Shown: one piece after another, positions 8,201-12,562 of the stretch
How positions within the stretch are numbered: the stretch's first letter is position 1
Layout: each line of letters starts with the position of its first letter
From: JBFHES01 sp041584015
Lineage (GTDB): Bacteria > Bacteroidota > Bacteroidia > Bacteroidales > M50B96
Length of the DNA stretch: 12,562 bases
NCBI GenBank assembly: GCA_041584015.1
Contig: JBFHES010000129.1
Location: 1-12,562, forward strand
Direction of reading: 5' to 3'
Made by a program: the position numbers and the translations under genes
The notes under the pieces: model-generated
Seen by the model: the letters and a program-made list of their open reading frames with translations, nothing else
What the model was told of the DNA's origin: nothing
Database searches by the model: none

Positions 8201-8340
8201 ATCCTGAAGTAAACTACTCAGGTGCTGACGGTGGCCAAAGCAAAGGTAATAACACAACCAGCAACACAATTCGCGGTTTCGATTTTGGAAATTATCCAAC
8301 AGTGAAGTCTGTGAGTGTGAGTCTTAATTTAACATTTTAA
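5224..8340 (+). CDS. SusC-like TonB-dependent outer-membrane transporter (alginate oligosaccharides)
   Basis: A 1038-residue outer-membrane importer, the channel half of a SusCD complex powered by TonB/ExbBD. The signal peptide is residues 1-26, with cleavage expected after LLNA before Q27. A carboxypeptidase-regulatory-like domain (about 31-105) carries the GVNVIVKGTSNGTITSVDG pattern. The TonB-box-like SEVVVVGYG is at 110-118. A plug domain (about 122-236) holds IRGNTSI, VVDGF and the KDASATAIYGSQGANGVILVTTKKG signature in its C-terminal half. The rest is the 22-stranded barrel, ending in aromatic F1038. Length and domain order are normal. The ATG at 5224 gives the complete signal peptide. 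susD follows after 24 bases. Specificity for alginate is inferred from the PL6 and PL17 genes downstream. No promoter or operator copy is visible in the 172 bases upstream, so expression may come from the gntR promoter. Confidence 0.95.
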   Translation: MGKSYLLKRIQFLLLIGFFPFALLNAQDQNITVKGKVTSSDDGFALPGVNVIVKGTSNGTITSVDGFYSIKTNAKDTLLFSYLGYITQEVAVNATVTIDINLQEDTKNLSEVVVVGYGARRKSDVTGSVSSVKASELNAYPVLEAMQAVQGRAAGVDIQSDNGGEPGAPISISIRGNTSINASSAPLIVVDGFVGANMPQAGDVESMQILKDASATAIYGSQGANGVILVTTKKGTSGAMKVDFNATYSVQNTANKLDLLNADDFADYQNQIRTNQGNATPYTQGDADTDWQDEIYRPGSTQNYQLSFSGGTDKINYYASGTYFDQEGILVNSAYQRASYLANIDAQVTNKLKLGLNLTGGMSTKDGVTTQSDGSVTVGGDDVVSLAMRFAPDKGIYNDDGTFTTNDKIGDEVDNPYAVATERDDDTEIENFRANVYANYDIFEGLSFKTTFGLSTENEFRGVYMPRTLAVTAGRGLDGRAIITEDKNLSVLSENYLTYKKEIAKGNLTLLAGYSYQKTNDKGFFNEGTGTISDAFSYYGLYTATILIQPTDGDVYLREKEIQSQFGRINYDWDDKYLLTATVRRDGASNFAANEKYAIFPSAALGWKVSNEDFMKNLTAVSNLKVRASYGVTGNPSIDPYQSLASLATIYASSNGETVAAVTPNQPANPNLKWESSYQTNLGVDLGLFKGKIALAVDYYNIDTKDLIMTDNGVPWYFGYYNPEILTNVGEVNNEGVEVFLNTRNISNENFRWTTDFIFSKNKNTVVALINGADWFGNAAPSYFSHDRSYILREGEEVGLFWGYEYAGVYQGGDLQEGTALISASYDEDGNPIAGEPLFYDLADEEGVIDGTIDENDRQIIGNPNPDFTWGITNNFSYKNFDLSIFLHGSHGGEIFNMTNVQLNNGDANTTYAYYENAWTPSNTDTDEPRVGNSSFREISSRFVEDGSYVRLKNIALGYNLPKSMIAKYGIGNLRLSVSAQNLFTFTKYSGLDPEVNYSGADGGQSKGNNTTSNTIRGFDFGNYPTVKSVSVSLNLTF

Positions 8341-8364
8341 TAAATATTTTAAAAAACATATAAG

Positions 8365-9870
8365 ATGAAAAGTATTAAATATTTATTCTTATTAACGATT
8401 GTATTCTCAATAATAGGATGCTCAAAATTGGTTGAAGAGCCTGTAGGTCTTTTGTCACCTGACGGATTCTTTCAAACAACACAAGATATACAAACAGCAG
8501 TTGATGGTTCCCTTACTCATGCAATAAATGAAGAGGTTTGGGGAAGAAAACTCTCTATTGCATTGATGTTACGTTCTGATATGGTAAATCTTCAATCTAC
8601 TCAAACACGAAGAGTAGAGATGAATATGCACACCATCTCAGGAAATAATGAAATGGTTTATGATCCATGGACTCGAATTTGGTTAGGAATTTCTGCAGCC
8701 AATAATGCAATTGCAGGAGCTGAAGATGTTGCTGTAGAAGCAGAACTTAAAAATCCTGTAACAGCGCAAGCTTATTTTGCAAGAGCGTTTTATTATTTCC
8801 ATTTGGTAAGATTATTTGGCGACATCCCTTATTTTGATGAAGCAATTACAGGTGAAAATGCTGATGAAGCAATGTCAGTTTCAAGAACACCTAAAGCACA
8901 AGTATATGAAAACATACTTGCAGATTTACAATTTGCTAAAACGTGGTTGCCGGAAACTGTAGCTTCAAGAGCTATACCGTCAAAAGCAGCAGCTAGTTCT
9001 TATATGGCATTGGTTTATTTAACCATGGAAGATTACACAAATGCATGGGCTGAAGCCAAAGACGTAATCGATAATGCAGGTGTGTATCAGTTAGCTCTTG
9101 ATCCAGATTATCAAGCTTTATTTGATGCGGATAGAATCGATGGATCATTAGAGCCAATTTTTGCACTAGACTATAATAGTGTTGAAGCAGACGATAATGC
9201 ATATGATCAAATTGCTCCTATGACAGGAGTTCGTGGAGATGATGGTTGGTCTGTTGCAGTTCCTACTCTTGCAGTTTATCAATCATTTGACACACTAGAT
9301 TACAGAACAAATGTTTGTTTCCAAACAGAGGCTACTATTAATGATACTACTGTAGATTATACTTCTTTTGATATAAGTGGACATGAGCATGCTGCTAATC
9401 AGCCTTACATTGCTAAGTACACTCGCTACCCAGGCATTTATGCTCGCGGAAGTAAAAGAGCAACAAGCCATAATTACTCAATGATGCGTTATGCAGAAGT
9501 ATTGTTAATTGCTGCAGAAGCTGCCGTTGAACTTGGAGATAATGCATCTGCTCTAAAGTATGTGAATGAAGTTAGAGCTAGAGCTAGAATGGGTGGTCAA
9601 TCAACTTCTGGTGGATATACTGATGTAACAATACCTGCAAGTGCTTCTCCTGCTGACCTTACCGGATCAATTACTGTTGATGATGTATTGGAAGAGCGTA
9701 GAATTGAGCTTGCATTCGAGTGCAAAAGATGGTACGACATTGCAAGAAGAAAGATTGGTGATGAAGTATTTAGTGCTTCAGGTTATGAAGGAGCAAAACC
9801 AGATTGGGATGCTTCCGATTATATAACTCCAATTCCAGAAGAAGAATTAGAAAGAAATCCGAATTTATAA
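8365..9870 (+). CDS. SusD/RagB-like surface glycan-binding lipoprotein
   Basis: A 501-residue lipoprotein that caps the SusC barrel and captures oligosaccharide at the cell surface. The signal peptide ends in the lipobox IIGC with the acylated cysteine at residue 19. The mature N-terminus SKLVEEP is lysine/acid rich, as in surface-exported lipoproteins. SusD-family landmarks are AQAYFARAFYYFHLVRLFGD near 130-155 (TPR region), MRYAEVLLIAAEAAVELG near 373-390, VNEVRARAR near 399 and EERRIELAFECKRWYDIARR near 443-462. The C-terminus stops at PIPEEELERNPNL. Many relatives continue a few residues further (QNPGY-type ending), so this tail is slightly short, but nothing suggests a frameshift. It is coupled to susC by a 24-base gap. 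The alginate ligand is inferred from context. Confidence 0.94.
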   Translation: MKSIKYLFLLTIVFSIIGCSKLVEEPVGLLSPDGFFQTTQDIQTAVDGSLTHAINEEVWGRKLSIALMLRSDMVNLQSTQTRRVEMNMHTISGNNEMVYDPWTRIWLGISAANNAIAGAEDVAVEAELKNPVTAQAYFARAFYYFHLVRLFGDIPYFDEAITGENADEAMSVSRTPKAQVYENILADLQFAKTWLPETVASRAIPSKAAASSYMALVYLTMEDYTNAWAEAKDVIDNAGVYQLALDPDYQALFDADRIDGSLEPIFALDYNSVEADDNAYDQIAPMTGVRGDDGWSVAVPTLAVYQSFDTLDYRTNVCFQTEATINDTTVDYTSFDISGHEHAANQPYIAKYTRYPGIYARGSKRATSHNYSMMRYAEVLLIAAEAAVELGDNASALKYVNEVRARARMGGQSTSGGYTDVTIPASASPADLTGSITVDDVLEERRIELAFECKRWYDIARRKIGDEVFSASGYEGAKPDWDASDYITPIPEEELERNPNL

Positions 9871-10098
9871 TTTGATTGGATATCGTAGTTAAAATGTTTA
9901 ACACATTATAGCTACCAAGGGTTTTTGTGTTTGAGGAGTTTCGTCAGCTCCAGTTAATTCCGCAACGGAAAATAGCACCCCAAAGCGGAGTCTTAATTCA
10001 AAATGACGACTATTAGAACTAAATACAATTTTGAGAGAACAGGGGGATTACTACCCTCCCTGTTCCTTTCAGATAGTTTAACACTTAGGATATCTAAA
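9871..10098 (+). other. 228-base susD-PL6 intergenic leader
   Basis: No gene is visible. The gap contains the hairpin at 10037-10065 and a small 5-bp stem TTCCG/CGGAA (9958-9970). The latter could alternatively pair through TCCGC (9959-9963) with GCGGA (9985-9989). No clear Bacteroidota promoter or TGGTCGACCA operator is present. It probably serves as a 5' leader or attenuator that lowers lyase expression relative to the highly expressed SusCD pair. Confidence 0.5.
10037..10065 (+). terminator. Hairpin / partial terminator between susD and the PL6 gene
   Basis: GAACAGGG (10037-10044) pairs perfectly with CCCTGTTC (10058-10065). The 13-base interior contains further G and C runs that could extend the stem. 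The downstream CTTTC is a weak T tract, so termination is probably partial. Hairpins after susCD commonly set the high SusCD-to-enzyme ratio in such loci. Confidence 0.55.
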
Positions 10099-12402
10099 AT
10101 GAAATATATAGCTGCCAAACTTTTTGTTGTTGCTGCAACTTTAGTGATTATGAATTCATGTTCAGAGACTACGGTGTATAACTCACCACAGGCACTTGAA
10201 AAAGGAATTCGTGATGCTGCTCCTGGAGATACTTTATTAATAGCCACAGGTGAATGGAAAGACGTGCAACTAACCATAAACAAAGATGGATCAGCTGAGA
10301 AGCATATTGTGATTGCTGCCCAGGAAGCAGGGGGAACTGTTTTCACAGGAAACTCCTTCATTGAGATTGGTGGTTCATTTATTGAAATTTATGGGATATT
10401 ATTTAAAGATGGTAGCAGTGATAAAAAACCTGTAATTTCATTCAAATCAAAAAAGAAAGTGGCTAACAATAGCAGAATTAGCAATTGTGCTATTTACTAT
10501 TTCAATCCATCAGATCGTTTTTTGAAAAACAGCTGGGTGGAATTATACGGTAAAAACAACCGAGTTGACCATTGTTCTTTTGTGGGAAAGTTAAACAGTG
10601 GTGTAACACTAGCCGTGAAGTTAAATGGTGTAGAAAACCAGAACAACGAACATCTAATCGATCATAACTATTTTGCAGACCGTCCACGCTTAGGCTCCAA
10701 CGGAGGCGAAACAATGCGCGTTGGAACATCAACATTCTCACTTACTTCAAGCAAAACTAGAATCGAAAATAACTATTTTGAAGAATGCAATGGCGAGGTG
10801 GAAATTGCTTCCATTAAATCATGCGATAATTACATAGCCAACAATACATTTTATGAATGCGAAGGTGTTTTCACCTTGCGTCATGGAAATAATAATATTA
10901 TTGAAAACAATACTTTTATTGGTAACAACAAGCCCCACACAGGTGGTGTTCGTGTTATCAATTCAGGACATACCATAATAAATAATCACTTTCAGGAATT
11001 AGCCGGTGATCGCTTTCGATCAGGTTTTGGCGTTATGAATGGTGTGCCTAATTCGGCCATTAACCGATATCATCAGGTTACAAACGCCGACATCACATCT
11101 AATACATTCATCAATTGCGATAACATTGCATTTGGAGTAGGTAGCGATAATGAGAGGACTGCTACACCAAAGAATGTTACTTTCAATAACAACTCTATCT
11201 ACAATTCAAAAAGTAATGTTGTTTACAAAGCGCTGGATGACATCTCCGGAATAAGCTTCAACAATAATTCCTTTACCCTGGTTAATGGAAACTTCTCGCA
11301 GAAAGGTTTTGAGGCAAAAGAGCTAGTATTCAATAAAAATGCAGATGGTCTCTACGCATCAGAAGATTACCAGCCAAAACTAACTGCAACAAAAGACAAT
11401 ACAGGTGCTGATTGGTTTAGCAAAGAGAAATCAAAAAACACATCTGCAAAAAGGATAAAAGTGACACTCGCGTCAAATTTACATGTGGAAATTGTAAAAG
11501 CAAATTCTGGCGATACGCTCGTAATTAGCGAAAGCGGTACTTATGAAATTGAAGAACCAATGCTCATCGATAAGCATATTACCATTGTAAGCAATCTGCA
11601 TGAAAATCCAGTGATAAAGTACAATTCGAATAAAAAGAAGAAACCACTTTTCATGATTAAAAACAACGGTAGCTTATCGCTCTACGGTATTGATATTAAT
11701 GGCTTCGCTGATGATGGGATTTCATTGAGCGCTATTGCCACCGAAGATAAACCGTTTATTGCTCATTACAATTTAGTAGCCGAGGATTGTAATTTCTACA
11801 ACTTCAATGAGGGTAAAGCGCAAGTATTAACGGTAACAAAAAGCAGCTATGCCGATTCAATAGTGTTTAATAATTGTACTTTTTCAAATATATCCGGAAT
11901 GGCTTTAAACCTTAAAGCCGAAATTGAGGACCGAGGAAAATACAGCGCAGAATATGTGGTTCTTAGAAATTGCTTGTTTGAAGATGTAATGGGATCTGCT
12001 CTTAACTTATATCGTGGCGGAAATGATGAAAGCACATTAGGCCCATTCCTTACCATCGATCAATGCACTTTTCATAATGTGGAAAACAAGGAACTTGGCT
12101 CCTGTTTAAATCTAAACGGAGTACAATGGATTTCAATTACCAATTCAATTTTTAGCGAGTGTGGTAAAAGCGGACGTGTTATTAAACTTGAAGATCAGGG
12201 CTGGATAACTTGTGTCATCGATTACTGTAATTTTTATAATTCAGGACGATTTGAAAGTTACTACGATAACCGGCTGGGTGAAAATGTGTGGTACGAAAAT
12301 CCACAGTTTATATCCATCGAAGAAAATAATTTTGAATTAGATGCCACATCCGCATTACATACTAAATCAAATAAACAACAATGCTTAGGATACCAGCAAT
12401 AA
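10099..12402 (+). CDS. PL6-family alginate lyase (chondroitinase B-like), lipoprotein
   Basis: A 767-residue secreted lipoprotein that depolymerises alginate by beta-elimination. The signal MKYIAAKLFVV...IMNSC places the lipid-modified cysteine at residue 21. An upstream in-frame ATG at 10003 is rejected because it would bury this signal and cross the hairpin. Residues about 24-430 form the chondroitinase B-like parallel beta-helix. Catalytic K240 (SIKSC) and R261 (TLRHG) are 21 residues apart, as in AlyGC (K220/R241) and chondroitinase B (K250/R271). Calcium ligands N201, E233 and E235 lie at the same offsets as N181, E213 and E215 of AlyGC, and the NGGETMRVG motif is at 201-209. Residues about 450-767 form a second beta-helix domain, also known from two-domain PL6 enzymes. 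The stop codon overlaps the next start (TAATG), indicating translational coupling to PL17. Preference for M, G or mixed blocks cannot be read here. Confidence 0.93.
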   Translation: MKYIAAKLFVVAATLVIMNSCSETTVYNSPQALEKGIRDAAPGDTLLIATGEWKDVQLTINKDGSAEKHIVIAAQEAGGTVFTGNSFIEIGGSFIEIYGILFKDGSSDKKPVISFKSKKKVANNSRISNCAIYYFNPSDRFLKNSWVELYGKNNRVDHCSFVGKLNSGVTLAVKLNGVENQNNEHLIDHNYFADRPRLGSNGGETMRVGTSTFSLTSSKTRIENNYFEECNGEVEIASIKSCDNYIANNTFYECEGVFTLRHGNNNIIENNTFIGNNKPHTGGVRVINSGHTIINNHFQELAGDRFRSGFGVMNGVPNSAINRYHQVTNADITSNTFINCDNIAFGVGSDNERTATPKNVTFNNNSIYNSKSNVVYKALDDISGISFNNNSFTLVNGNFSQKGFEAKELVFNKNADGLYASEDYQPKLTATKDNTGADWFSKEKSKNTSAKRIKVTLASNLHVEIVKANSGDTLVISESGTYEIEEPMLIDKHITIVSNLHENPVIKYNSNKKKKPLFMIKNNGSLSLYGIDINGFADDGISLSAIATEDKPFIAHYNLVAEDCNFYNFNEGKAQVLTVTKSSYADSIVFNNCTFSNISGMALNLKAEIEDRGKYSAEYVVLRNCLFEDVMGSALNLYRGGNDESTLGPFLTIDQCTFHNVENKELGSCLNLNGVQWISITNSIFSECGKSGRVIKLEDQGWITCVIDYCNFYNSGRFESYYDNRLGENVWYENPQFISIEENNFELDATSALHTKSNKQQCLGYQQ

Positions 12403-12562
12403 TGATTAAAAAAGCACTACATATCATCCTTCTTATTAGTCTGGCATTTTCGATGAATGCACAGCATCCTGTATTAATTCTTAACAAAGAATCGGTACCT
12501 GAATTACGCCGGGCTATGAATGAATATCCAATGTGGAATGATATGGTGAGCCAGGTTCAGCA
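12402..12562 (+). CDS. Probable PL17 oligoalginate lyase, 5' part only
   Basis: Only the first 53 codons are inside the window. Residues 1-20 form a Sec signal peptide (MIKKALHIILLISLAFSMNA, cleavage before Q21), with no lipobox cysteine, so a periplasmic enzyme is expected. The mature start HPVLILNKESVPELRRAM resembles the HPxLxLTKxGVxxIR opening of PL17/heparinase II-III-like oligoalginate lyases, which release unsaturated monouronate. The ATG at 12402 shares one base with the PL6 stop (TAATG). An in-frame ATG at 12381 would add seven residues before the signal and is less likely. The family call rests on a short N-terminus plus the alginate context. The catalytic tyrosine and C-terminal domain are beyond the window. 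Confidence 0.75.
   Translation, partial: MIKKALHIILLISLAFSMNAQHPVLILNKESVPELRRAMNEYPMWNDMVSQVQ

Noticed and set aside
10003..10098. Longer start of the PL6 gene at ATG 10003
   Set aside because: It would add 32 residues ahead of a complete lipoprotein signal peptide and would make the 10037-10065 hairpin coding. The start at 10099 explains the sequence better.
9993..10361. 122-codon open frame on the minus strand
   Set aside because: It overlaps the start of the PL6 gene and its leader antisense, has no recognisable protein features, and the + strand gene is well supported.
1..12562. CRISPR array, insertion sequence, or phage or defence genes
   Set aside because: No regularly spaced repeats, transposase motifs, terminal inverted repeats or phage or defence domains were seen.

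Overview
The window reads as a chromosomal segment from an alginate-degrading member of the Bacteroidota. The reasons are AT-rich DNA, a SusC/SusD pair with the family's typical N-terminal carboxypeptidase-like domain and lipoprotein signal, few clear Shine-Dalgarno sequences, and one good match to the Bacteroidota TTTG...TAnnTTTG promoter. The genus cannot be read from the sequence. All complete genes are on the + strand.

Layout. Positions 1-45 are the 3' end of a CAT-anticodon tRNA, followed by an intrinsic terminator (56-92). A 292-base leader then holds a palindromic operator (198-213) and a possible 36-codon ORF. It precedes an intact 1154-residue protein (385-3849) that I identify, from motifs, as a pyrophosphate-type phosphoenolpyruvate carboxykinase (PPi-PEPCK). 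A strong 15-bp hairpin closes that unit. A 488-base gap carries two more copies of the operator (4074-4089, a perfect 16-bp palindrome, and 4297-4312, which overlaps a recognisable promoter). It leads into a GntR/FadR-type regulator with an FCD ligand domain (4338-5051). Downstream are a SusC-like TonB-dependent transporter (5224-8340), a SusD-like surface lipoprotein (8365-9870), a PL6 alginate lyase lipoprotein (10099-12402) and the first 53 codons of a probable PL17 oligoalginate lyase (12402 to the window end).

How it works together (inference from the families). The PL6 lipoprotein cuts alginate, SusCD imports oligomers, and PL17 reduces them to unsaturated monouronate, which enters the KDG/KDPG route to pyruvate and glyceraldehyde-3-phosphate. 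The FCD regulator probably senses a uronate-type intermediate and represses from the TGGTCGACCA operators. The most interesting point is that the same operator lies upstream of the PPi-PEPCK gene. This suggests that a central-carbon enzyme at the PEP/oxaloacetate node is co-regulated with alginate use. Hairpins between gntR and susC and between susD and the PL6 gene suggest post-transcriptional tuning of the operon.
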